64,000 nt of DNA from Salvator merianae (Eukaryota; Chordata; Lepidosauria; Squamata; Teiidae). Position numbers and translations under genes: made by a program. The stretch is from NCBI GenBank assembly GCA_003586115.2, contig QVOM02000116.1:46229692-46293691 (forward strand), read 5' to 3'. Positions 22,690-34,553 of this stretch are shown one piece after another (position 1 is the stretch's first letter; every line of letters starts with the position of its first letter). Under the pieces are notes generated by a model that worked only from the letters and a program-made list of their open reading frames with translations, made no database searches and was not told the origin of the DNA.

Positions 22690-23200
22690 TTAGTTTCACC
22701 TTGTAGCCGTGCATCTCGGAAAATGCAATTAACAGTTTCATGCTCAGCTCCATTGTTGTATTTTGTTGCACATTGTTCAAGATTTGGATTGTAAGAAAAT
22801 GAGCTGGGGACTAATTGGTAAACACAGCTTTGCCAGATTCTCTATGATTCCCCCAATTCTGATAATGGTCTTTGGCTCAGCCTCAATATTCGTTGGATTT
22901 GTCATTCAAAGGCAGTTACCTCGATTAGAGAGCTGCAAGCACTTGAGTTTCACAGGCCTGACTCCAAGGAGACTTGGGGATTTTTCTTTTTTAAATTAAT
23001 GTTGAATGCAGGCAAGCTCTTTTGACCCATTGTTGCCATGGTTACTGTTTTGTCTGCTAATCTGATAGTGGTGTGTACCTTTATTGGTACTCATTTCTAA
23101 TGATCTTCAGAGAGTAACTCAGCTGGATAGTGTTATTGTGTTTCTGTGGTCAGAGGCATCAGCTAAGTGATTGCATCCAAAACTGTGGTATTGTAGCTGA
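22690..23200. other. Candidate conserved non-coding element
   Basis: Unique-looking, free of recognisable repeats, with binding-site-like words such as ccattgtt, ggactaattgg, gctaatctga and the X-box. A 78-codon frame at 22763-22999 has no domain. Conservation is inferred from texture only. Confidence 0.3.
23032..23045. promoter_or_regulatory. RFX X-box-like motif next to SOX word
   Basis: 'gttgccatggttac' matches the RFX palindrome at 12 of 14 positions and overlaps ccattgtt, a SOX-type word, immediately upstream. Function is inferred. Confidence 0.4.
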
Positions 23201-24889
23201 AGATTTTTCTCTTTTTTTTTTCCCCAGTAACATTGTTAGTGATACAGACTAGAACTAGCACTTTATGGTACCAAGACGCATGTTTCCCCAAGAGTATAGA
23301 TATCACAGCTTCTGTATGTAAAGTTCAAATGAAAAGCACTTTAAAAGACCCAATTCTTAGCTTGCTCAGTTAAGGGATTTGCTCGTTCTCTAGGTTTAAA
23401 TGCTATAGTTTGAGTTGTATTTCTAATAAAAATGGTGATATGTTTTCTGATGAAACATTCAGAAAAAGATAAATGGTTCTGTGTAGGATAGTTCAGCAAG
23501 GGTACAATTGGGCCAACAATCTTGCTACATTTTATTTCTTTAGGTAAAAATGTAGTTAAGGGTTATTTCTTAGTAAAATGCAGATTCTTTTCAAGTGCAT
23601 TCATATATACCATGATTAACATGATGCAGTTTGTGAAAAAGGCCAGTAGGGAGTGGTGAAGAGCCAGATTTTTTTTCTAAAAGATTTATATAACTGAAAT
23701 TAACAAATCTGAATGATGTTAATTGTATGACTAGCAACCTTGTCGTGAAACTTAAAACAAGGAAAGTGACTGCATTTGGCAACATTGAACTAAGAGAGAA
23801 GAGTGACTCAAATTCCATTTAAAACAAATATATTATGATAATTTTTAAAAAAAGGAAAATGGGGCAACAAGCAAACAAAAAGAGGACACATCTGTTTTGC
23901 AGAAAAAGACAAGTTTGGACACAAAGCAACATAGAAAGGGGTGACTACACCAGTAATTTTCGGTGGACCTCAGCTACCTCTGGTCCATGGAGAGCACATT
24001 AAAAATGGCAGGTTCTAAAGATTCTGTGTCACAGTCCACATTTTTTTGCAGTCAGAGTGCTCTTTTGTGCCCAGTAGAAGGCTTGTTACTTACCCTTTCC
24101 TGGCTTATTTGAGGCATGCCTTGAGTATTCCCTGGAGTTTCTTTCTTTTTTTTTTAGCTGTTTTTTCATGTGCACAAAGCAGGCAGGTAGGCAGGTAGTG
24201 GCAGCTCCTTCTCTCTCCCACACACGCACCACTGTAGGAAGCATCCACTTATTCATCCCATCCAAAACAGTCTCCTCTTGCCACCTCCTTTGCCTCCAGC
24301 CAGAAACATTCTGTCCAGGGTTCACTCTTGCTCTGCTGCAAAAACACTCTGTTATTGGATTGAATGGATTGAAGTGATTAGGTTCCATTGCTGGAGCTGA
24401 GGTCCTGCACTCTGGTGTAAGTTTGTGGGTTGGGTTTGAACAGTCAGTTCAGCCAGGAAAAGAGAGAAAGAGGCAAGAGGTGGCTGGAGTAAGTGAGTAA
24501 GAACTTACCTGCTACATCTTCATCGGGTGTCATTTGTGCCTGCTTGCCTGCTTACTCTCCCAGCTAAGGAAGCCCTTGCTGGAGCACCGGGCAGATTTTT
24601 TTCTTGGTCTCTGGTGAAGGGCAGAGTGTGTTGTGCAGTACTGATGCTTTTGCTGCTCTCCTCTACCCAGGAGTCTCAGCAAGTGTCCTGCTGCACTAAG
24701 TGCTTGATTGCTCCATCCCTCCAACTCCTCTTGTTTCTTCCTTCCTTCTGAGCCTGACGGCCCCATGCACACATACAGCGGGGTGGTAGTACTTTTGATT
24801 CCTTGGCTGATCCCATTGGTTGCTAACCCCCTCCTCTTATTGGTGCGCTTGTGCTAGAGCACAGAACCTTCGGGTTTTTAAGCTACGCA

Positions 24890-25010
24890 TTTTAATTTTT
24901 GTACCTCTTATGTTTTAATATTGCATTTTATCACTGATTGATGGGTTTTAACCCTGTAATCTGCTCTGAACATTATGAAGTGATAGAGCGGGATACAAAT
25001 ATAAAGAAAT
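24890..25010 (+). repeat. L2/CR1-like 3' tail
   Basis: 'ttttaaccctgtaatctgct' followed by 'gagcgggatacaaatataa' follows the usual LINE/SINE tail (gtaagccgcc ... gcgggatataaat). Confidence 0.5.
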
Positions 25011-26019
25011 ATATGAACATGTAAAACTGCGAGGCCGATAGAAGGAATTTTAAATGGGGGGTTGCTACTCAGATAAAAACAGAGGAGAGGCTGAAGGCTG
25101 AATAGACAACTCACTACACACAGGAAAGTCTTCTTTTTCATGTTATCCCTTCAGGAGGTAGCTTCTTCATCATGAGGGAGACAGGGAGATCTAGAAGGAT
25201 CCTGCAAGTTGCTATCTGGGAAATGTTTAGCTAGTATGTGTAAAGATTCCAGTTATTTTCTAGAATCTTAAGATGTGCTGAAGGAGGCTGCCGGCTGGAG
25301 AAGGAGGAAAGAAACAAGAGACCACTGGGAAGGAGTCTGAGAAAGTCTCCAAATAAATAAATAAATAAATAAATAAAGTGCTGCAGGACAGCTATGGAGA
25401 AGTACTGGTGTTATTACACTAAGATTTCAAATTATTCCTACAATTGCAATTGAAAACCTTCTGTTACTGTGTTTTTGTTTATGTCTTTGATTTGTTTTTG
25501 TTGTTTTATTTTTAATAGAACAGATTGCTAAGATTAGCTGTTGCTCCTTGGGGAGATGAGACAAGTTTCCACCTTTAGTCACATATTTTCAGGGCCTGAC
25601 CCAAGGTCCAGTTCCTCAAGGAAAATAATTTTTTTATGGTTTTTTTCAGGGGAACAAGGTACATGCACACATCATAGTTGGAAGAGGAGAAATTAATTCT
25701 CTTCTGCCCCAAAGAGCTGCTGCTAGCTAACAGCTGGGGTTACTAATCAAAACTGAGGCAGCAACCCTCAAGTCACTGTGGAACCCCATGAGGAGGATAC
25801 AAGTACAAACAATGTCCTTTGTTCACAGTCTCTGAGGAGCTGGCATTCAGAGGCATGTGGCCTTCGATAGCTGAGGTAGTCACACTGCTGTCAAGGTTAG
25901 TAGTTATGGACAAGCCGATCCTCCAAGAATTGGTTCAGATTGTTGGCTAACACCCAAGCCTCATGGTAGCGAATCCCACAGTTCAACTGTGATTTCTGTG
26001 TCTTAGAGATATAGCAAAA
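25011..26019. other. Unassigned sequence
   Basis: Apart from the AAAT microsatellite at 25351-25377 nothing is recognised. Confidence 0.5.
25351..25377. repeat. (AAAT)n microsatellite
   Basis: Nearly seven perfect AAAT units. Confidence 0.95.
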
Positions 26020-26021
26020 TA

Positions 26022-26410
26022 CAGGGTGTTTCAAAAAAGATGGGCCCGAACTGAAATTTCTATATCTCTGCAACCATGGACTGCCCGTAAATGAAACTCT
26101 TACCACTTGAAAGGGCAGAGTGTAGACTTTCAAATGATTGGCACTCGTTCCCTCTCCCAGCACACAAATAGTCCGTAGCCTCAGTCGTTTGCAAGATGGG
26201 AAAGACACTCTGAGAGACATTTGGGATGAATTCAACTCTCATCTTGATGTTGTCTGTACAGGAGGTGGAGGGGGCACGTAGAGGATTTATAAAATGGTTA
26301 GTAAAACTAGATCACTCATTAAACCATTTGTAACTTTTTGGTACTTGTAACATGTTGCAATCGTGAAATACACTACTTTGAAACTGGGTCCATCTTTTTG
26401 AAACACCCTC
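26022..26410 (+). mobile_element. Deleted mariner-type element with TA target sites
   Basis: Left end 'cagggtgtttcaaaaaagat' and right end 'catctttttgaaacaccctc' are inverted repeats of about 25 bp. TA dinucleotides flank both ends (26020-26021 and 26411-26412), as expected for Tc1/mariner. At about 26190-26260 the plus strand reads LRDIWDEFNSHLDVV, resembling the C-terminal end of a mariner transposase. At 389 bp most of the transposase, including the catalytic core, is deleted, so the copy is dead. Confidence 0.85.
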
Positions 26411-26412
26411 TA

Positions 26413-27648
26413 CTGTGTGTGGAATCTGTTTTTTGTGGCTTTGATTTCCCAGTCAAACTCATGGAAAATAAATGCCTAGAACTGCAGAATGTGTTCATCC
26501 AGAAGAATATGTTTACCACTATGAAAACCAAATCAGCTTCAGCTGGAAGTTGGGACAGGGTTGAATTTGAGGTATCTCTGAAAGTGCAGTTGCTGCCCCT
26601 TCTTGTGGCAACTTTCTAAAGGGCCTAGCTGTTCTTGAGTTTGAATCTATCTTCATTGAATCTTCAGAATGAAGATGACACATCAGCAAAGTGATGAATC
26701 ATTTTCTTTCCATATTATCTAACCCATAGGTGGATTTTCTGGGTGGAAGCAGGGAAGGTAAATGGCTTTTCTGATGTCCTCAGAGGCGGTAGGTGTATTT
26801 GGGTCCAAAATGGTGTCCTGCCAGTAGTTTAAGAATCTTTTGTTCATTTGCAGATAGTTATCTGGTAGATAATATTTGTTGATTGTATTGTACATTTCTC
26901 TTTCTCGAGAGTCCCTACAGCTGAAAGGCCAGTTGTAGTATTATTTTCTATACACTTTTAGCCTTCTTTTTATTTACCTTTATGACAGATCAGTAAATTC
27001 TAAACTAGCTATTGATTCCTGACCTTTTTTTGTTCTTTATGTTTTGGGACAGTATGAAATCAGTAAAGAAAACAGTAGTAACCTTTCCATATTCATTATC
27101 ATAAGCTACACTGACCTTAAAAGCCATGTTCCATGTGTACTGTAGCTTGGATTGCTCTTTTTTTATTTATTTCTAGCACTTGACTATTCATGCCAAAGGA
27201 GAAGAACATGAAACTCTTAATGGGTTTAAACTTTGAAATCCTGTGGCAACAACTTAAATAATAACTTTTCTCCAGTGGTATGGATCCTGAGGAAATTCCT
27301 CACTTGGAGAATATCAAGTTATTTGTGGAAGAGATGAAACATGAACTAACATTGAGAGTTTAATGCCCAATTCTTTAATTAAAAATAGGCATATTTTCAT
27401 AGATATTTTTATTTCAGTCACAAGGCTATTGACATGTGGATGACTAGGTATAAGAATCAGAATTATGAATAATACTATTTTACTCCAAAAATATTTATAT
27501 ATGTCTTTAAATATATAAAAACTTTTAACTCTTGCCTTCCTTCACTAGGATATCTGGCTTTTCTCCATTAGCCTGGTAGTAGGTGGCTGTTTTGGCCTTG
27601 CCTGCAATAATGATCTTGATTATATATCTAGAAAAAAAGCCTCTAAGG
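26413..27648. other. Unassigned AT-rich sequence
   Basis: No recognised repeat or exon. Confidence 0.5.
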
Positions 27649-28185
27649 TCCTTTCTGCATTTCCCTTCTTTATTCTGGGGCAGAGTGGGACGTCTTGGCC
27701 TGGAATGTATAACCTGCCCCATGCTAGGATGGGTTGCCACTGAAGCGAGATATGGCTGTCCACATTTTGGATAGCCTGTACTGTTCCAGCCCTGGCTGCT
27801 GGCTCCAAAAGCTGTGCCCAGCCCTCAAAGCTGGTACAGAGCCTTCAGGGGCTGGGACTGAAGGCTCCTGGCCTTTGTTGTTTCCGTGAAAGCCCATTCT
27901 GGTAGTGTGCTGACTTCTACTGCCACCTCCGGCAGTCTTTCCTGGAATGCTGCCAAACAGGTCCTTTATAGTATTCTGGCCTACTGGGGCATGCTGTCTG
28001 CATGTCCTTCGTGGTCCAGAATATGGACTCTGATCCGACTGTGGACCTCTTTAAAGAATTCCACCACAGGACCAGTGTACGGTGCCATTTTGGTGCCATA
28101 TCCCGGTCCACCACTTCATCCCATGAAGATGAAGCATGCTAAGGGGGACAGGGCTTCCCCATTCTGCACTGCGGATAGGATCTAA
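27649..28185. mobile_element. MITE, 'TTCTGCAC' group
   Basis: Left end 'ggtcctttctgcatttccc'; near the right end lies 'ccattctgcactgcgg'. The interior shares blocks with 2655-2900, 31530-32075 and 43585-44560, including 'ggtgccattttggtgcca' and 'gatgaagcatgctaa'. Frames within it are not genes. Confidence 0.6.
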
Positions 28186-29492
28186 TAGGCCAGCCGTGTA
28201 TTTATCTGGAAGTAAGCCAGAGTGCTTTGAACAAGCCTATTTGATCCTTGAAAACAACCTGCGCAAGATATGTTCCTTTACTTCAGAACTTCAGCTGGGA
28301 AAAATAATCTGTTACTTCATTTAGACAATAAAGCAACAAACTGGAAAATAGAAGGAAGCATTGTTGAATGCAATACCTTACCAATGCACGAAGCAAAGCA
28401 GAATCCATTCACTTTTTAATTAACACCTTAGGTTCCCCTCTTTTGCATAAGATCAGAAGAATTTAACAAATGCTCTGCGAGATCTGAGCAGTGGTACTTC
28501 TAGTCCAGAAGCTTACACAAAACAGTGCTTTTTGAAGGGATAGTTAGTACTACATTTTCCAGAGTACTCACAATTAGTGTCTGTGACAATTTAAACTTTG
28601 TGTGTCTAGAACCTGATAAGCTATGGTTTTCACCTCTCTTCCCCCCGCCCTTGGCTTTCATACCTTGAACAAATAGGTATTGCTGTTTTTCCTGTGTTTG
28701 TGGGATGCATGATGGAAGACTATTTTGTGCCAGTTCTTGCCTTTTATTTTGAACATTTTGAGAATGCTTTTATCCTGATACATTTCTTGCAACAATTTTG
28801 CTGTGTGCCTTGATATACATATTAGTACTGCATGTTGCTTTGGTCCTGAAGAACACACTTCCAAAAATGCTTGAAGCAATTATCTTCTCTCCTGGTGCTT
28901 TTTGTAGAGTGACTTGCTGGAGGAGAGAGGAGAAAGGAAGATAATGGAGAAGGAAGGTGATTGGTTTCTGCTACTGCTTAGATTGAAGATTTTAAATGTA
29001 TTAGCAATTTTCATGCGGACCTTCACCTAGATCCAAGGCAATGTATAAGCCAGATAAAACAAACTCACATATTCACTCAGACACTTGGTTGTCTTTAGAT
29101 TTAAAATAACCAAATGCCTGGGTGAACAAGTGGGTTTTGAACAGGCACCAAGAAGTACACAATGACTAGCTCCCAGCCCATAAACATCATCTAGGAATGG
29201 GATTACTTGCTTTGTTAATGCTTCCCGCCGGAGTATGAAGGAAGCCTGAAATGATCATGGGTGACCCTTGTGCTCCACAAAATTGGGGTGTAAGAATGCA
29301 GTATAAGTGTCTTGTCCTAGTGGCCAACTTAGTTTTGATACATATCATAGATGGGTTGTGCTGGGAAGATGTAACTTGGTGGATCTATTGCTCTACCCAT
29401 AGTCTCTCTTGCTCATTTTAGTCAAGGAAGCAGATAAACATGATTTCATCTTGTCTATGACTGTCTAAAGCTAGTACAGGTAATGAGTCCAA
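28186..29492. other. Unassigned sequence
   Basis: No recognised repeat or exon. Confidence 0.5.
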
Positions 29493-29901
29493 GGGCCTGT
29501 TTGCACTTACCTCTTAGTGAGTGCCGGTCTGCTTACTGGTGAGGACTGTCTACATCAGGGAGCTGTGGCAACTCACCAGAAGTTGCCGTATGATCCCCTG
29601 AAGCCATCCAGCAATGGACTGCTAAAAAGCTGTCTGCACACATACAAGGAGCAACTAGCTTGCTCCTGGACGCTGTGCCTGCATCCCCTTCTGGATCACC
29701 TTGGTAATGTCTGAGTGCATGCTGGATGTTGTCTTTCATGTTGCCATGGCAATCTGACCTGTCCTGCATGGGCCATTCACAATTGTGAGCTGCTGGCCCA
29801 GTATGGGGCTATTCCAGTACACAATGTGCAAATGGTCACCAGTGCGTGCAGTCTTACCCAGTTTAGTATGGTATTGTAATATCACAGTAGACTGGTAAGT
29901 G
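29493..29901. mobile_element. MITE, 'TTTGCACTTACC' subfamily
   Basis: Left end 'ggcctgtttgcacttacc' and inverted right end 'ggtaagtgtgagccc'. Flanks agtccaag and tgcccaag agree at about 6 of 8 positions. The sister copy is 63356-63826. Both carry an X-box-like palindrome (29740-29753 here). Confidence 0.7.
29740..29753. promoter_or_regulatory. RFX X-box-like motif inside a MITE
   Basis: 'gttgccatggcaat' differs from the RFX palindrome GTTGCCATGGCAAC at one base. It lies at the equivalent place in the sister element at 63629-63642. It may simply be a palindromic part of the transposon. Confidence 0.4.
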
Positions 29902-30379
29902 TGAGCCCTGCCCAAGAATTGATTCCTGGAAGAGATCTATAGTACGATGAGTCCAGTAAATCCATACCTGCTATTTCTGACTCCATATCCTTTATTTTAA
30001 GACTTATTCACTGCAGCTAAGAGAGAAGCACTTCAATCCGTTTATACATTGTGGAAAAACTACCTGGCTTTACCTGCTCAGTAAGAATCTGTTTGGTTAT
30101 TTAGCATCAGACTCAAAGGAATAATGATAGATACAACCTATCTGGTGAGAATGATTTTGAAGATCCATTCTTGTGATGTTTCCTTGGGCTTGGCATGTGT
30201 GGTTTCAGCACTTCCAAGTGATGGGTTTATAACACACAGATGCCTCCCAAGGACATGGCCCTACTGAGGACTGAGCTTGGCTATAATATCTTGGCATGCC
30301 TCTCAGAGTGCATGTCACAATTGAGCAGAGCAAGCTTTGTGCACTGAACCCAAGTCATCAGCAATAGTGACAGTTCATT
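29902..30379. other. Unassigned sequence, possibly upstream gypsy pol
   Basis: No frame or motif is readable. It adjoins the gypsy integrase relic and may be its decayed upstream part, but nothing in it proves this. Confidence 0.35.
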
Positions 30380-31440
30380 GGAGAGATGAGACCAAGTCCG
30401 GTGCCTGTAAGACAAGTGAGATAGGGATCAAACCGTCTAGGGATGGAAGTTGGAAGTTACCCCCATAAAGTCAGTAGCAGTGAGATTGGAGTCTTGGACA
30501 ACACAGGCCACATCTGAAACCCACGTAGAGTTTACTATCTCAAAATGTCAAAGACTGGGAAGTATAGATAACCCAAGAAAGTCAACTATCATACAAGGAT
30601 TGTTGGAGGTGTTAACTTTTTTCAGACAAACCATGGCAAATCGTGTGCATGGATTTATAGCTGATCTCTCTCTTTTGTCACATTATACTATCATATGGTT
30701 TATCGCTAATCAGTTTTCAAAAATGACGCATTTCACTCCTTGCAAGCAGATTCCTTTGGCATAACAACTGGCCAAGCAGTTTATTGAGCACCATCTTTCA
30801 ATTACATGGGATCCCACAACAGATCATCTCCATCTGGGGTTCTCAAATGACTGCTAAATTTGAGAGATCATTTACCAAAATGTTGGGCATTGACTTGGTT
30901 TTCTCCCCAGTGTACCTTTCAGAGATGGCTACCAATAGATTTAATCAAATGTTGGAACAGTATTTTTGCTGCTTCTCTAACTTTCAATAGGAGACTTGGA
31001 GGTCATTGCTTCCCTTAGCCGAATTCATATATAATAACTCTGTAAATTCCTCCACTGACATGTCTTTTCATGCTGTAAAGAATATGTCTCCTTTTCATGG
31101 CATAGAATTCTCTGTTCTTCCACTTTTGCTGTCTTCTATTACAAGTGGGGCTTTGGGCACTCTAGAAGGATTTCATCCTGGCTTTGCCAAATCACAGTGC
31201 AAACTTCAGGCAGATAAACACCTCACAGAAGGCTCAGACATTACAGACTGTAGTGTTGTATGTCTGTCTACCAAACATCAATACACTTTTAGAAAGCTGG
31301 ATTACAAATATAATGGCCTTTTTAAAATGGTAAAACAAATTAACCTTGTAGCGTTTTGGTTTAAATTGTTCGAGTACAAGAAAATTCACACTGTGTTCAT
31401 AAAATGTCTACTGTTGAAACAAAAATCACCCTTGCCACTT
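30380..31440 (+). pseudogene. Ty3/gypsy retrotransposon integrase relic
   Basis: Three overlapping frames on the plus strand together follow the order of a Ty3/gypsy (Metaviridae, chromovirus-like) integrase: a zinc-finger remnant with SKCQR near 30545; a core start reading SHYTIIWFIANQFSKMTHF around 30690; a middle part with HGIPQQII and GSQMTAKF at 30800-30860 and ending LEQYF; then PLAEFIYNNS and, near 31290, KLDYKYNGLFK, a C-terminal DNA-binding segment. Two of the three catalytic acids appear changed (Gly for the first Asp, Trp at the second), and stops and frameshifts separate the parts. No LTRs are seen. It is an inactive fragment. Confidence 0.85.
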
Positions 31441-31529
31441 ATGTCACTGCACCACTCCTCTTTCCATTATGATTGATGAACATGAACATTTTGAAATGTC
31501 CCTGGTCCTGGATTCTCACTGACATAGAT

Positions 31530-32075
31530 GCTGACTTCTATATTTGGTCCACTGGAAAAAGTACACTACCTTTGAATGCTAATGGATTAATTCTATTGCT
31601 TTTGAAAGTGCCTTTTATGGCGTATAGGACCAGTATCCCAGTACAGTGTGTTGTGTGGTTTCTTCCATACTCTGGAGTGGACCAGAGAAACCATGCCTCC
31701 TGATTGGATGCTTGTTCTGCATTGACCATCAAAATGGCCACTTAGACCAGTATGGTGGTAGGCTTTTTCAAAAAAGGCTGCTGTCATCCAACTTGCAAGT
31801 AAACCAGCCAGGAGGTGTGTGGAAGGCTTCATGCCTCTGTGAACTGATTTAACAGGGGTACATGTTTCAGCAGTGTACCAAGTTGCACTGACAAAATGGT
31901 TCTCCCCAGGGGCATCGGAGTACCCATAGCAGGCTTCAAAGCTTGTGTAAGCTTTGGAGCAGCATGGGGGCTGACCCGAACAGCCATCCCAAGTGCAGAT
32001 GGTCTTGTTCTGGGACAGCTGGGATATTCCAGTCGGAAAGGCCTATCTGGACTGGTCGTAACCTCAATAATGCCC
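31530..32075. mobile_element. MITE composite, 'TTCTGCAC' group
   Basis: Contains 'tggtccactgg', a 'tcaaaatggccact' core, and at 31850-31925 the diverged 'gggg...catgtttcag' pair, ending near 'cagtcggaaaggcct'. The order follows 43585-44560 and 2422-2934. Probably two joined fragments. Confidence 0.5.
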
Positions 32076-32451
32076 AGAATGTGAATTAGAGGTGCAAAGG
32101 CACAAATACTACCACCTCTAAGCCACTTTCAAGCCACTTTTCTTTTACTATATGCAGATGCAATCACAGTTATTTTTTACATAAGTCTTTTCAAAATGCA
32201 TAAATAAGCATAGCAATCTTATTTAGCTTGCTGAAGAAAGTTTCAGTGAATTGTGAGAAAATATTGTAGGTGTAGAGATAAGCTGCAGAACCTCTATCAG
32301 AAGTGAGTTGAAAGAGACATCTGCTGGTTGCTACAGATCTACCTCTTTACTTGCAGTAGGCCTAATTTATTTTTTGTTGGCCCACTTTCATGCTGATGAG
32401 ATTTTCCTATTTCTTTATTTCACATTTTAGATCATACATTTTTTAGCTGTG
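32076..32451. other. Unassigned sequence
   Basis: Nothing recognised. Confidence 0.5.
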
Positions 32452-32542
32452 ACAGTACAGAGGCCCGGAGGCTCCACGAACAGCGATTGCCCCCTTCCCG
32501 CAAGTTCCAAACACCCACCCTTAAAGCAACAGGCCACCACTG
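32452..32542 (+). mobile_element. hAT-like hairpin MITE, right-arm fragment
   Basis: From 'acagtacagaggcccgg' to 'ccaccactg' this follows the right half of the complete copy at 36046-36255, including the 'cccttaaagc' motif and a CACTG end. The left arm is missing. It is the mirror case of the left-arm fragment at 3660-3765. Confidence 0.7.
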
Positions 32543-32582
32543 AGTTTGAATAATGCTTATTAGTACCTTATTTTGTTAGTTT

Positions 32583-32700
32583 CTTAGTATTATTTTATTT
32601 TTTGATGTTTGTCTTTGTATTCTGTACTGTTGTATTTTTGGTTTTGTTGTAAATTTTCATAGGCAATTTTATTGAAAAGGTGGCATACAAAATAAACAAC
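32583..32700 (+). repeat. Possible L2/CR1-like 3' tail
   Basis: T-rich lead, then 'aggcaattttattgaaaagg' and 'tggcatacaaaataaa' fit the common tail layout loosely. Confidence 0.4.
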
Positions 32701-33937
32701 ATTTGAAAATTTGGAAAAATTTGGGCTTGTGCTATGAATCTCAATATATGTGTCCAATAGGGTTCTTATACCTGTTCTTATCATTGCTTGGCTTCATCAT
32801 GCCAGTGTTCGAGGCCTAGCAGCGGACACAGAGAACACCAGATGCTTGCAAAAATGCTTCTCTTCTTTGTCCCTTTTAAAAAAATAGATTCATGTACTAG
32901 CTCTGCCATTTATTACATTCAGTGCATGGTAGTTGGGTGATGGTGAATGTGAGAAGAAGATATTCGCCCCACAGTTATTTTAGTGATACGTATTGAAAAA
33001 GGTCAGGATGTTATATTTGCTCCCTTAGTGTTTTGTGCTAGATAGCTAAAAAGGTCATGTTTCACCACAGCCTGAGGTGTCTGTCCAAAACGAGGGACCA
33101 TGTTAGCAAATTGCCATTCCCTGCCTCTCATAAAACACAAAATAAATAGCCAGTTGTGTACTTTGTAAAGTGAACATAAACCCTCTTTGCGGTTTTTCAG
33201 TCTGGAGCCCTTAATGATTCCTTCTCCTTTTGATTACAAGTGTCTAAAGTAAAAAATGTTCTCTCAAAAGAAAAGGGAAAAGTAAGTCATAAGAGGGCAG
33301 TTTCACTGTATCCATGCAATCACTTTTTTAAAAAATAATAATAAACCTAGACAGAAACTGTGCTATGTATTCAGCTTCCACTTATGAGCATCTGTCTCAA
33401 GAAAAGAACTGGAATTGCCCCCTTCTTTCTTAGAAACTTCCAAATATCCATTATCTTAGTAAGTAACTGCTTTAATTCTAGCTGAAAAACATAATTTGCA
33501 ACATACAGCTTTAGGTTTCCTTGAGGCAGTTGCAGTCACACAATTTTTGTTTGGTTAAAAAACTGGAGATTCTTTAGGTTTTCATTGAACGTTTTTTTTT
33601 TTCATGTTTCAGTTAGTAGTTGCAATGGATTAGACCAAAAGATCATTTACAGAAGGTATTGTCTGGTGAATAATAACCTAGCAACTGTATTTTGTTTGTG
33701 TTAATAGTATACCCTCCACTTTGGCCTAGGAAAATCAGGACAAAAAATCCTCAGCAGCTTCTGTGAGAGCAGGTGGGCTTCAGGTTCTGACCTATGCAGA
33801 GAAGCCAGTAAAGGATAAGGCATCAACTGTTGAAGAAGCTGCTTCTTTCAATAAATCAGGCCAAAAGCTTCTGTGGGTAAAAGCCCTGTTTGGTGAATGA
33901 ACAGCGTTTTTCCTAATCACCACTTTGTCTTTGCCCC
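32701..33937. other. Unassigned sequence
   Basis: No recognised repeat or exon. Confidence 0.5.
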
Positions 33938-33987
33938 TGTTTCTTGTAAACCACTTTCCAGTGTTTTGAAAGGAAAAGTGGTATATA
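33938..33987 (+). repeat. LINE/SINE-like 3' tail
   Basis: 'cttgtaaaccactttccagt' followed by 'aaagtggtatataa' is a close form of the common tail. It abuts the inverted-repeat element at 33988. Confidence 0.45.

Positions 33988-34553
<566 letters not shown>

Larger units (their letters stand above)
22251..24889. other. Unassigned sequence including a candidate regulatory block
   Basis: No recognised repeats. 22690-23200 looks unique and carries an RFX-like X-box (23032-23045). 24090-24780 is less AT-rich but has no recognisable exon; frames there lack domains. Confidence 0.4.
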
